This document shows, piece after piece, positions 7,278 to 13,100 of a stretch of DNA of 15,708 bases. Below the pieces are notes generated by a model. The model ran no database searches, was not told the DNA's origin, and saw nothing but the letters and a program-made list of their open reading frames with translations. Numbering within the stretch: the stretch's first letter is position 1; the number at the start of each line of letters is the position of its first letter. The position numbers and the translations under genes are program-made. The stretch is from JAXHTH01 sp034211115 (lineage in GTDB: Bacteria; Planctomycetota; Phycisphaerae; Phycisphaerales; SM1A02). The DNA lies in the NCBI GenBank assembly GCA_034211115.1, contig JAXHTH010000217.1, forward strand, positions 1 through 15,708, read 5' to 3'.

Positions 7278-8821
7278 GGCGCGGGATCCCGCCGGTGGAG
7301 CGCGGGCTCGGTCTGGCCCGGCCGATCGAACTCGGTCACATGCATCGTGGGGGGCGGCGCTTCGCGCCGGGTCCGCCATTCGATGAGGGCCGTCGCGCCC
7401 CCGCCGAGCACGAGCACGACGATCACCGCCAGCTTCAGCCGCCGGATGAACCGGTCGATGGGCAGCGCGTCCAGCGGCCGGCCGATGATGGCGTTGAGAT
7501 ACTGCTGGCGCCAGGCGATGGAGCCGTGCCGCCAGCTTCGCCGGCGCGGGTCCACGGTATTGAGGCGGGCGATGGTCTGCAGCGCGCTGTGGAGGGCGAA
7601 GGCCGCCTCCGCCGTCACCGTCTGCCCATCGCCGGGAATGTCCGCTTCGTCATCCCCCGTGCGGCTGAGATGCTGCACGGCGAAGGTGTCGGCCTGCCGC
7701 TCGAAGCGTCGGGAGATCCAGCCGAAGGCGATGAGCGCGAGGAGGGCGGCCACGCCCGTCGCCGCTCCTTCAATCCACGGAATCGCCCGCGCATCCCACC
7801 GCACGCGCAGCGGCTCGCTCAGCAGGAACGGCAGGCTGACGAGGATTCCCGACAACATCAGCACCGCCAGCAGCGAGAGGACCATCCAGGGCATGTGATG
7901 GCGGCGCACGTGGCCGACCTCGTGCGCCATCACCGCCTGCACCTGCCGGCGGGTCATCGTCTCGATGAGCGCATCGGTGAGCAGCACGTAACGCAGCGGG
8001 CCGATGAGCCCCATCACCGCCGCGTTCATCATCGAGCCGTCCGTCCCCCACAGCAGGAACTCGCGGACGCGAACGCGATGATGCCGGCAGATGTGCTCCA
8101 GGTCGTCGCGGACCGGCCCCTCCGGCAGCGGTCGCACGCTGAGCAGCACGCGGGCCATGAGGGGGGCGAGGAGGAACACGCCGAGGCCAACGGCGAAGGT
8201 CGCCGCGTCGCCCGCCCATTCCGGCAGCGGCCCGTCCGGCAGGCGGGCCAGCCCCAGGCTGATCGCCTCCGCGCTCCCCAGAATCAGCAGGATCGGAACC
8301 AGCAGCAGGAAGATGTGCAGCCGAAGCTGGCGGAAGACATAGCGCCACCGGCCGGGCATTGGATAGACGGGTTTGCCCAGGTCCAGCCGCCGCATGAGCA
8401 GCGCTTCCCGCAGCGCCCGGTCGATGGGATAATGCAGCCACCAGAGGGCGGCGGCGCCGAGGATTGGCGGGAGCATGGTGAGCAGCTCATCGACGAGCAC
8501 GAGATCGCCGACGGTGTGACGCACGGTGCGCAGCCAGCCCGCGAGGAGGACCGCGGCCGCGTAATCGGCGAGCACGAGCCAGCGGGCCAGGTGCATGAGG
8601 CGATCGGCGATCATGATCAGATGCGCGGAGCGCCCCTGCCCCAGCCGGCGCCGGCACCAGCGCATCCACAATCCGACCATGAGCAGGATGGCGAGGATGG
8701 GGGCGATGGCGATCGTCGCCGGCCCCCAGGCGGGCAGCGCGAGATCACCTTCCGAAGCGGCCAGGCCGCTGTCGGCGGCCAGGATGACCACGACCACCAG
8801 AATGGGGAAGATCTGCATCAC
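7274..8821 (-). CDS. multi-pass membrane M48 family metallopeptidase
   Basis: The 515-residue membrane zinc peptidase has hydrophobic segments at about 3-20, 33-53, 81-97, 115-130, 168-192, 207-226, 312-333, 352-369 and 460-476. The catalytic motif is HEVGH at 300-304 (ligands His300 and His304, general base Glu301), within 'RRQVQAVMAHEVGHVRRHH'. The third ligand is Glu374 in SRRFERQADTFAV. The later 'RRRSWRHGSIAWRQQYL' block (about 428-444) is shared with several large M48 membrane proteins. It has more membrane segments than classical HtpX, and its topology resembles the CAAX-protease-like members, but there is no reason to assume a prenyl substrate. GTG at 8821 and ATG at 8818 are both possible starts, with GGGGAG further upstream. 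The stop overlaps the dapF start. The lipoprotein gene ends 46 bases upstream. Confidence 0.93.
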   Translation of the reverse strand: MMQIFPILVVVVILAADSGLAASEGDLALPAWGPATIAIAPILAILLMVGLWMRWCRRRLGQGRSAHLIMIADRLMHLARWLVLADYAAAVLLAGWLRTVRHTVGDLVLVDELLTMLPPILGAAALWWLHYPIDRALREALLMRRLDLGKPVYPMPGRWRYVFRQLRLHIFLLLVPILLILGSAEAISLGLARLPDGPLPEWAGDAATFAVGLGVFLLAPLMARVLLSVRPLPEGPVRDDLEHICRHHRVRVREFLLWGTDGSMMNAAVMGLIGPLRYVLLTDALIETMTRRQVQAVMAHEVGHVRRHHMPWMVLSLLAVLMLSGILVSLPFLLSEPLRVRWDARAIPWIEGAATGVAALLALIAFGWISRRFERQADTFAVQHLSRTGDDEADIPGDGQTVTAEAAFALHSALQTIARLNTVDPRRRSWRHGSIAWRQQYLNAIIGRPLDALPIDRFIRRLKLAVIVVLVLGGGATALIEWRTRREAPPPTMHVTEFDRPGQTEPALHRRDPAP

Positions 8822-8867
8822 TGCCGGGACGTCTCCCCGCCGCGCGCCGCCCTCGCCGGCCAGCCGG

Positions 8868-10328
8868 TCATCGGCGGATCTCGCCGAGATCGACCATCAC
8901 CCGGCCGTGTCGATAGTAATCCACGTTCATCGCGTCCTCGGCGACGAAGGTGAACACGAGACAGTTGGCGCGCGTGTTGTCCGCGTAGTTCACATCGCCG
9001 AAACCGGGACCGGCGTACTGGCGGTTCCAGTGCCGCTGGACGTGCATGTGAAAGTGGAACAGCGAGGTGTAGGCCGCGTCGAGCATCGCCTGCGAAGCGA
9101 TGAACTTCTGATCGTGCTGGCGGATGCGGGGCGGGAACTCGAGGATCTCGAATCGTCCCCGCTCATCCAGCGCGATCACGCCGCCGTACTCCGTCGTCTC
9201 GTCCGCCCGGTCGCGCTCGGCGTAATCGAACAGATGATCGACGACCTGCGGCACCTGAAGGGCCCGCAGGGCGACGTGCATCGCGGCGAGGTCGCCCCAG
9301 GTCAGCTCGCCGCGCCACTCGTAGAGGCGCTCGCGCTGGTTGGCGCTCTGGTTGTCCCAGTTCGAGCCGCGCGAGTGGTGTTTGCGCCCCGCCAGTACGG
9401 CGTGGAGTCGGGCGTAGATCGCCGACTCGTCCATCGCGAGCAGCTCCGGCTCGTGCCGCGCGGCGGAGACGACGATGGGGATGTCCCGGAACTCCAGGGC
9501 CGCCCGGCGTGCCGCGGTGAGCTGCCCCAGCGCGGCGACCGCTTCGTCCCAGAACGGCCGACGCTCCGGTTGGCGCAGCTTGCGCAGCCAGAGGATCTCC
9601 TCGCGGTTGTGGGGAACGAGGCCCAGTTCCGCCGCCCCGGCCTGAAGATCGAGCATGAACGCGTCATCGTCGGGGATCTCGCGGTCGGCGAGCATGTTCA
9701 CGAGCCGCTCGCGCCGGCCCAGGCGGTGGAGCAAGTCCCAGCACCGCGTGCGGAGCCCCTGCTGGTAGACCTTGCTGGAGGTGATGAGCAGGTCGAAGAC
9801 CACGTCCGGGACGTTCTCCGGCCCGAAAAGGCGGGCGAGCGCCTTGTACTCGGGCCGTTCCGTCTCCTCCTGCACGTAGGCGGTCGGCCGGGCCCAACTG
9901 CTCACGAGGGCGGGGCTGAGATCCTCCCAGCCCTGCTCGGCGATGATCTCGCAAAGCCGCGTGAGGCCGGCCCACGCGGTCATCCGCGGCAGATGCTGCC
10001 GCAGCGTGCGTTTGAGACCCTCCAGGTCGTACTCGATGAGCCGCTGCACGGCCGCCTCGCGGGCATCGACGGTGTAGCCCGCCTTCCAGACGACGCGATG
10101 AAGCGTCTTCAAATAGGCATCATCCGACGGCCGGGCGTCGAGCGCGGACATCGCCGCCATGTGCACGCGAGGGCCGTTTTCGACATTCGCCAGCGCGGCG
10201 AGCGGATCATCGAGGGTCGGCGTCGATGCGCAGCCGGCGGCGACGAGCGCGGCGGCCGCGAGCAGAGTCAGGACAAGCGGCCGAACGCATGATCTTGACG
10301 CGCGATGCGATAAGGACTCGGTCATCAT
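8868..10328 (-). CDS. lipoprotein with helical body and JAMM-like C-terminal domain
   Basis: The 486-residue product is of no family I can name. It begins with a lipoprotein signal: basic n-region, hydrophobic stretch 17-31 and lipobox AAGC with Cys33 as the lipidated residue. The body (about 40-370) is helical and may consist of HEAT-like repeats ('AREAAVQRLIEYDLEGLKRTL' near 89-109). The C-terminal 110 residues form a distinct domain: EYGGVIALDERGRFEI (380-395), HFHMH (425-429), GPGFGDVNYAD (440-450), CLVFTFV (456-462), then MNVDYYRHGRVMVDLG (467-482). The order of a Glu in 'ExGG', an HxH, then an Asp before a 'LVxT' strand is that of JAMM/Mov34 metalloproteases; this similarity is inferred by eye. 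The ATG pair at 10328/10325 lies six bases after a TACACT -10 element. It heads the run with M48, dapF and astA. Confidence 0.8.
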   Translation of the reverse strand: MMTESLSHRASRSCVRPLVLTLLAAAALVAAGCASTPTLDDPLAALANVENGPRVHMAAMSALDARPSDDAYLKTLHRVVWKAGYTVDAREAAVQRLIEYDLEGLKRTLRQHLPRMTAWAGLTRLCEIIAEQGWEDLSPALVSSWARPTAYVQEETERPEYKALARLFGPENVPDVVFDLLITSSKVYQQGLRTRCWDLLHRLGRRERLVNMLADREIPDDDAFMLDLQAGAAELGLVPHNREEILWLRKLRQPERRPFWDEAVAALGQLTAARRAALEFRDIPIVVSAARHEPELLAMDESAIYARLHAVLAGRKHHSRGSNWDNQSANQRERLYEWRGELTWGDLAAMHVALRALQVPQVVDHLFDYAERDRADETTEYGGVIALDERGRFEILEFPPRIRQHDQKFIASQAMLDAAYTSLFHFHMHVQRHWNRQYAGPGFGDVNYADNTRANCLVFTFVAEDAMNVDYYRHGRVMVDLGEIRR

Positions 10329-10334
10329 GACGCT

Positions 10335-10340
10335 AGTGTA
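10335..10340 (-). promoter_or_regulatory. -10 element (TACACT) of the lipoprotein gene
   Basis: Minus-strand TACACT is separated from the first ATG (10328) by only six bases, so the start of transcription would fall at or next to the start codon. No -35 is convincing. This suggests a leaderless mRNA and supports the ATG at 10328 over the much earlier in-frame starts. Confidence 0.45.
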
Positions 10341-10356
10341 TCCCGCCCCGCTCCGG

Positions 10357-10385
10357 TGGCCGATGCGCCGGCCGCGTCCTAGGAT
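10357..10385 (+). promoter_or_regulatory. possible promoter of the nfu-like gene
   Basis: TGGCCG (10357-10362), a 17-base spacer and TAGGAT (10380-10385) lie about 40 bases ahead of the ATG at 10425. It is divergent from the lipoprotein promoter within a 96-base shared gap. Confidence 0.35.
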
Positions 10386-10424
10386 TCCGACGGTCAAGGA
10401 GACCGGCCAGTCAAGGAAACCACG

Positions 10425-10700
10425 ATGCCCGACCCCGCAGCCGAATCGAAGGGTGGTGATGGGAGCGAGCGCTCGCTGAGCGAGCGCGTGGAGCGCATTC
10501 TCGATCTGATCCGCCCGGCGATCCAATCCGACGGCGGGGACGTGGAACTGGTGGACGTGAGCGAGGACGGCGTGGTGCTCGTGCGGTTCCAGGGCGCGTG
10601 CGTCGGCTGCCCGTCCAGCAGCATTACGCTGCAGGTGGGGATCGAGCGGCAACTCAGGGAGCACGTGCCGGAGGTGACCAGGGTGCGAGCGGTCTCGTAA
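10425..10700 (+). CDS. NifU C-terminal-domain (Nfu-type) iron-sulfur scaffold protein
   Basis: Nfu proteins bind a transient iron-sulfur cluster between two cysteines at a dimer interface and hand it to target enzymes in the cytoplasm. The 91-residue product is a single NifU C-terminal domain: 'RVERILDLIRPAIQSDGGDVELVDV' (21-45), then the cluster motif CVGCPSS (Cys59, Cys62), then 'ITLQVGIERQLREHVPEV' (67-84). The 20-residue polar lead is not part of the domain. AAGGA at 10413-10417, seven bases before the ATG, sets the start. There is no NifS, IscU or Suf gene nearby, so it is a stand-alone carrier. An intrinsic terminator overlaps the stop codon and separates it from csrA. Confidence 0.95.
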   Translation: MPDPAAESKGGDGSERSLSERVERILDLIRPAIQSDGGDVELVDVSEDGVVLVRFQGACVGCPSSSITLQVGIERQLREHVPEVTRVRAVS

Positions 10701-10712
10701 GACGCTTTTTTT
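10688..10712 (+). terminator. intrinsic terminator overlapping the nfu stop codon
   Basis: AGCG (10688-10691), a bulged G, TCT (10693-10695), loop CGTA, then AGA and CGCT (10700-10706) form a 7-bp stem followed directly by a run of seven T (10706-10712). The TAA stop codon (10698-10700) lies in the loop and stem. A second small hairpin, CAGGG-CTTT-CCCTG (10727-10740) followed by TTT, may serve as backup. Confidence 0.75.
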
Positions 10713-10790
10713 CAGGCACTTACGGTCAGGGCTTTCCCTGTTTCTCGCCGCCGCCGCGGCGCGGAAAAACGCGATTTCAGCGGGATTCCC

Positions 10791-10818
10791 TTGGCGACAC
10801 GCGCAGAATGTGTACTCT
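10791..10818 (+). promoter_or_regulatory. csrA promoter
   Basis: TTGGCG (10791-10796), a 16-base spacer and TACTCT (10813-10818), sigma-70-like. It lies downstream of the nfu terminator, so csrA is transcribed on its own. The predicted start near 10825 gives a leader of about 50 bases. Confidence 0.6.
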
Positions 10819-10876
10819 GGTGAACAGGTGGGAACGCGCATGATCGCGCACAACACGGGCAGGAGGTCCGTCAGAT
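10819..10876 (+). promoter_or_regulatory. csrA leader with GGA motifs and a short overlapping frame
   Basis: The leader holds GTGGGA (10828-10833) and the strong Shine-Dalgarno site AGGAGG (10861-10866), ten bases before the csrA ATG. Both contain GGA, the core CsrA recognition triplet, so autorepression by blocking the ribosome site is plausible, as known for CsrA elsewhere. A 19-codon frame from ATG 10840 to TGA 10897-10899 spans the site and runs over the csrA start in another frame. Confidence 0.4.
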
Positions 10877-11101
10877 ATGCTTGTCATCACCAGACGTGAA
10901 GGGGAAGAGGTCGTGATCGGGGACCCGGCGGATCCGCAGGGAACCGTCCGTATCGCCTCGATCAAGGGTGACCGGGTCCGGCTCGCATTCGCCTTTCCGC
11001 GCGAGGTCGAGGTGCATCGCCGCGAGGTGGCCGACCAGATCCTGGCCCAGAAGCCGGCGGTGGTCGGCACGATCCGGCCCACGGGCACCCGCCCACGCTG
11101 A
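10877..11101 (+). CDS. csrA: CsrA/RsmA RNA-binding translational regulator
   Basis: CsrA is a dimeric protein that binds ANGGA motifs, usually in hairpin loops over ribosome-binding sites, and alters translation or stability of target mRNAs. The 74-residue product starts with MLVITRREGEEVVIGD (family 'MLILTRRxGExxxIGD') and keeps the RNA-contact block PREVEVHRREV (41-51), whose Arg48 corresponds to Arg44 of E. coli CsrA. It differs from the E. coli protein by about four extra residues in the loop after 'IGD' (PADPQG) and by a longer, basic tail. AGGAGG upstream fixes the start. No fliW or flagellar gene is adjacent, so CsrA is probably controlled some other way. The candidate sponge RNA on the opposite strand just downstream is the obvious suspect. 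Confidence 0.96.
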   Translation: MLVITRREGEEVVIGDPADPQGTVRIASIKGDRVRLAFAFPREVEVHRREVADQILAQKPAVVGTIRPTGTRPR

Positions 11102-11122
11102 CCCTGTCGATCTGATGTTCTC

Positions 11123-11141
11123 GCGGCGACCCGGGCGCCGC
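11123..11141 (+). terminator. hairpin after csrA
   Basis: GCGGCG (11123-11128), loop of seven, CGCCGC (11136-11141) starts 21 bases after the csrA stop codon. There is no T-run, so it is at best a weak or Rho-assisted end, or a stabilising 3' hairpin. Confidence 0.3.
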
Positions 11142-11170
11142 GGGCGTCCAATGCGCCGAGCCGAGTGGTG

Positions 11171-11208
11171 AAAATGCCCGCGGCCGGAGGTGGGTCTCGC
11201 CGCGGGCA
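11171..11208 (-). terminator. intrinsic terminator of the candidate small RNA / mraZ transcript
   Basis: On the minus strand a perfect 10-bp stem, TGCCCGCGGC (11199-11208) with GCCGCGGGCA (11175-11184), loop of 14 bases, is followed at once by TTTT (11174-11171). On the plus strand the hairpin is followed by ATCTGG, so it is directional for the minus strand. Confidence 0.65.
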
Positions 11209-11224
11209 ATCTGGAAGGGAACGT

Positions 11225-11291
11225 CGGCTCATGTTCGGGTCGATGAGCCGGGGGCAGGAAGGCCTTCGGCCCCGGTCAGGGGGCCGAAGGC
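11225..11291. repeat. two further perfect hairpins in the csrA-mraZ gap
   Basis: CGGCTCAT (11225-11232) pairs with ATGAGCCG (11243-11250), loop of ten. GCCTTCGGCCCC (11262-11273) pairs with GGGGCCGAAGGC (11280-11291), a 12-bp stem with a six-base loop. Neither has a T-run. They lie between the AGGGAC array and the minus-strand terminator and would form the 3' part of the candidate RNA. Confidence 0.6.
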
Positions 11292-11544
11292 GTCAATGGC
11301 GTGGGCGTTCTGGCAGTCCGCCCACCCCTGCGCGGGTGCAATCGGTCGCTCCGTGCCGATCGTCCCTCGCCGCACACCCGGGTCGTCCCTGACCCGGATT
11401 CGCCGCAGCCGTCCCTGGCCGCCGCGCCATCGAAGCTCGTTGCACGAACGCGCGTCCCTGCGCGAGCGTGCGATGCCGGCAATTCACGCGCCGGCGCCAC
11501 CCGGCCGTGAATCAGGTTTGAATCGCCCGCCAGCCGTGTCCGGC

Positions 11545-12030
11545 TCACGGACGCCCCTCCTTGGGTTGCTGTCGCTGCTGCTCGGTCAGCGCTCGCCGTG
11601 CCCGAAGCACGATCTCCCCGTGTTTGCTCAGTTTCTCGCGACGCCTCGATTGCCACGCGCCCGCATCGCGGAGTTCCAGATGATCCTTCACGCCCAGGAT
11701 CACGACGGTCTGGCCGAGGCCCGCGAACTGCGTGAGGCGCTCGGGCAGCCGGACCCGGCCGGCCTTGTCCAACTCCACCCTCGCCGCCTGTGAGAACAGC
11801 AACTCCTCGAACTCCATCATCTCCTCTCCGGGAAGGAGGGACTGCTCCATCGCCCCGGCCATCTGCTCGAAGGTCAACGCCGGCCAGAGCCAGAGGGCGC
11901 CGTTGGGCCCGGGCACGGCGTAGAAGCCGTGGCCATGGAGCTCGGGGTCCAGCCGGGAGCGGACCTCCGCCGGGATGGCCAAGCGTTGCTTGGCGTCGAT
12001 CGTGTGCTCGTATTCGCCGGTGAACAACAC
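11545..12030 (-). CDS. mraZ: transcriptional regulator MraZ
   Basis: MraZ is a ring-forming DNA-binding protein of the AbrB-like fold, carrying two copies of the fold, that normally controls the division and cell-wall cluster. From GTG 12030 the product has 161 residues, close to the family's usual 140-155. Both copies are visible: LFTGEYEHTIDAKQRLAIPAEVR (2-24) and ARVELDKAGRVRLPERLTQFAGL (about 83-105), followed by VVILGVKDHLELRD. I prefer the GTG because the family starts at 'xF.GEyeh.lD', and because the promoter and MraZ boxes (12058-12088) lie downstream of the earlier in-frame ATG at 12099, which therefore cannot be in the mRNA from that promoter. No mraW, ftsL, ftsI or mur gene follows, so this mraZ is an orphan. 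The gene converges on csrA. Confidence 0.93.
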   Translation of the reverse strand: MLFTGEYEHTIDAKQRLAIPAEVRSRLDPELHGHGFYAVPGPNGALWLWPALTFEQMAGAMEQSLLPGEEMMEFEELLFSQAARVELDKAGRVRLPERLTQFAGLGQTVVILGVKDHLELRDAGAWQSRRREKLSKHGEIVLRARRALTEQQRQQPKEGRP

Positions 12031-12040
12031 GCATCCCTGC
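12031..12040 (-). promoter_or_regulatory. near-consensus CsrA site at the mraZ start
   Basis: Minus-strand GCAGGGATGC abuts the GTG start codon of mraZ. Its CAGGGATGC matches 8 of 9 positions of the known CsrA consensus CARGGAUGU. AGG at 12041-12043, just upstream, is the likely ribosome site. A protein bound here would block initiation on mraZ. Binding itself is inferred. Confidence 0.45.
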
Positions 12041-12057
12041 CTCACGAAGTGGCGGCG

Positions 12058-12087
12058 ATCATAACCCACATCGCCCCACTTTGCCAC
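12058..12087 (-). promoter_or_regulatory. mraZ promoter
   Basis: On the minus strand GTGGCA (12082-12087), an 18-base spacer and TATGAT (12058-12063, 5 of 6 to consensus). Transcription would begin near 12051, about 20 bases before the GTG start, leaving room for the AGG ribosome site at 12041-12043. Confidence 0.6.
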
Positions 12088-12088
12088 A
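12064..12088 (-). promoter_or_regulatory. three MraZ-box-like repeats (autoregulatory operator)
   Basis: On the minus strand TGTGG (12084-12088), TGGGG (12074-12078) and TGGGT (12064-12068) follow one another with five-base spacers, a 10-bp period. E. coli MraZ is known to bind TGGGN repeats with five-base spacers upstream of its own gene. The repeats fill the space between -10 and -35 and overlap the -35, as expected for a repressor site. Confidence 0.6.
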
Positions 12089-12340
12089 CGATTTGACACA
12101 AACCGGGCAAAATTTCCACCTTCCCACCCCCCGCGCCCGCCGCCCGTTTGCGTAACCCCTACGTCCGAAAAGGGTTGGACGATCAGGGCCGGTTGTGAAG
12201 AATCTTCTTCCTCCGCTGGTTAGTCAGGTAATGCCCTTACCTCACCGCGCCGATCAAGCCAGAACAGCGGCCGCCGGGGGCGCTGCGTCGCGTCGGCCCC
12301 GTGCGCGCAGTCGGTGTGATGATGGGCAGTCGGAGCGGCC
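12089..12340. other. intergenic region between mraZ and the flavin-reductase-like gene
   Basis: This is the least GC-rich gap of the window and has no convincing protein frame. On the plus strand TTGGAC (12175-12180), 17 bases and AAGAAT (12198-12203) could be a promoter for the gene at 12341. Just after it lies a small hairpin, AGGTAA (12226-12231), loop TGCCC, TTACCT (12237-12242), which would sit in a leader of about 130 bases. Confidence 0.35.
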
Positions 12341-12895
12341 ATGACGGCGGACGAAGGCTCCAATATCGTCGCCGCCCTCCTCCAGATCCCCTGCGGGCTG
12401 TTCGTGCTCACGGCGGCCCACGAGGGCGTGCGGTCGGGCGTGCTGACCAAATGGGTGCAGCCGTGCTCCATCGAGCCGCGGCTGATCATGCTCGCCGTGG
12501 CCGGCGGCTCGCCTGTCGAGCCTCTCATCCGTGACAGCCGCACCTTTGCCCTGTGCCAGATCAGCGAAGGGGATCGTCTGCTCCATCGTCGCTTTCTCGC
12601 CCCGCCCGAGCGGGGGGAGGATCCCTTCGTGACCCTGCCCACCCATTGCGCGCCGAGCGGCTCACCCATCATCGACCGGGCCCTGAGCTACCTGGACTGC
12701 GAGGTGGTCCGCCACGTCGATCTGGACACCGACCACCGACTCTATGTCGGCCAGGTGCATCATGGCGGCGTGCTCAAGCGTGACGCCCGGCCGGCCGTCG
12801 AGGTCGGCGGCAACGGCCTGTTCGTCCTCGATCCCCGGACACCGCTGCGCTCCAACGATGAGCGGAGACCCGCCTCGGACAACCGCGCGCGCTGA
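12341..12895 (+). CDS. flavin reductase-like domain protein (FMN-binding split barrel)
   Basis: The family comprises FMN-binding dimers of the cytoplasm, many of which reduce flavin with NAD(P)H for a partner oxygenase. Others are of unknown role. The 184-residue protein shows the fold's order: 'ALLQIPCGLFVLTAAHEGVRSG' (12-33), 'TKWVQPCSIEPRLIMLAVA' (36-54), 'PLIRDSRTFALCQIS' (61-75), then 'LSYLDCEVVRHVDLDTDHRLYVGQVHHGGV' (115-144), which fits the family's 'a.l.CE......DH.l..G.V'. The last 20 residues are polar and probably disordered. GGAG at 12332-12335, five bases before the ATG, supports the start. No oxygenase partner is beside it, so the substrate is open. A hairpin follows at 12916. 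Confidence 0.88.
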   Translation: MTADEGSNIVAALLQIPCGLFVLTAAHEGVRSGVLTKWVQPCSIEPRLIMLAVAGGSPVEPLIRDSRTFALCQISEGDRLLHRRFLAPPERGEDPFVTLPTHCAPSGSPIIDRALSYLDCEVVRHVDLDTDHRLYVGQVHHGGVLKRDARPAVEVGGNGLFVLDPRTPLRSNDERRPASDNRAR

Positions 12896-12915
12896 TCGAC
12901 GCGACCTGCCCCGAT

Positions 12916-12939
12916 CGGCGATACGCGACGAGATCGCCG
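12916..12939 (+). terminator. hairpin after the flavin-reductase-like gene
   Basis: CGGCGAT (12916-12922), loop of ten, ATCGCCG (12933-12939), a perfect seven-pair stem starting 20 bases after the stop codon. There is no T-run. The rest of the gap to 13100 shows nothing else I can support. Confidence 0.35.
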
Positions 12940-13100
12940 CGGCGCGGTGCGCGATCCGTGCGTGGTGCGGTTGACGCGCGATGCGGGTGGCCGGCCGCAC
13001 GGCGCCGGAGGCGGATCATCGCGACGCCCCCCCTCCCGCATTCGGCAAGGATCGCCCCGCCGGCGGGTGGCCGAGGCGATTTCGAACGCCTTCGTTCTCA

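Larger units (their letters stand above)
11171..11512 (-). ncRNA. candidate CsrA-sequestering small RNA (CsrB/RsmY-like)
   Basis: On the minus strand AGGGAC occurs four times, at 11454-11459, 11411-11416, 11385-11390 and 11362-11367; ACGGA occurs once, in the loop at 11346-11355. The first is the loop of a stem GCACG/CGTGC plus CGCGC/GCGCG with a 2x2 internal loop (11442-11471). The second tops a six-pair stem that includes a G-U pair valid only on this strand. The third tops a perfect seven-pair stem CCGGGTC/GACCCGG (11378-11397). The ACGGA lies in the loop of ATCGG/CCGAT (11341-11360). The fourth AGGGAC is only weakly paired. A 12-pair hairpin with one bulge (11482-11512) lies on the mraZ side, and a hairpin plus TTTT closes the unit. 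CsrA is known to bind ANGGA in loops. The 5' end is not defined: it may be an own promoter or processing of a long mraZ transcript. Confidence 0.55.

Noticed and set aside
6204..7898. 564-codon plus-strand frame over dapF
   Set aside because: Shadow of dapF, whose catalytic cysteines and family blocks are unmistakable.
7295..8953. 552-codon plus-strand frame over the membrane M48 gene
   Set aside because: Its His/Gln/Asp/Arg-rich product is the antisense image of a hydrophobic membrane protein.
8595..10292. 565-codon plus-strand frame over the lipoprotein gene
   Set aside because: No domain; the minus strand has a signal peptide, lipobox and a structured C-terminal domain.
11362..11464. GTCCCT repeats as a CRISPR-like or DNA-operator array
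   Set aside because: Only six bases repeat, spacing is uneven (23, 26 and 43 bases) and the flanks differ but form hairpins. That fits RNA loops better than a DNA repeat array.
12093..12098. Perfect TTGACA on the plus strand as a promoter for the flavin-reductase-like gene
   Set aside because: No -10-like sequence lies 16-18 bases downstream (CCACCT at 17).
12031..12099. Upstream ATG at 12099 as the start of mraZ
   Set aside because: The 23 extra codons cover the promoter and the MraZ boxes and lie outside the family's normal N-terminus.
12220..12672. 150-codon minus-strand frame over the start of the flavin-reductase-like gene
   Set aside because: Basic, low-complexity product; the plus-strand frame has the family motifs and a ribosome site.
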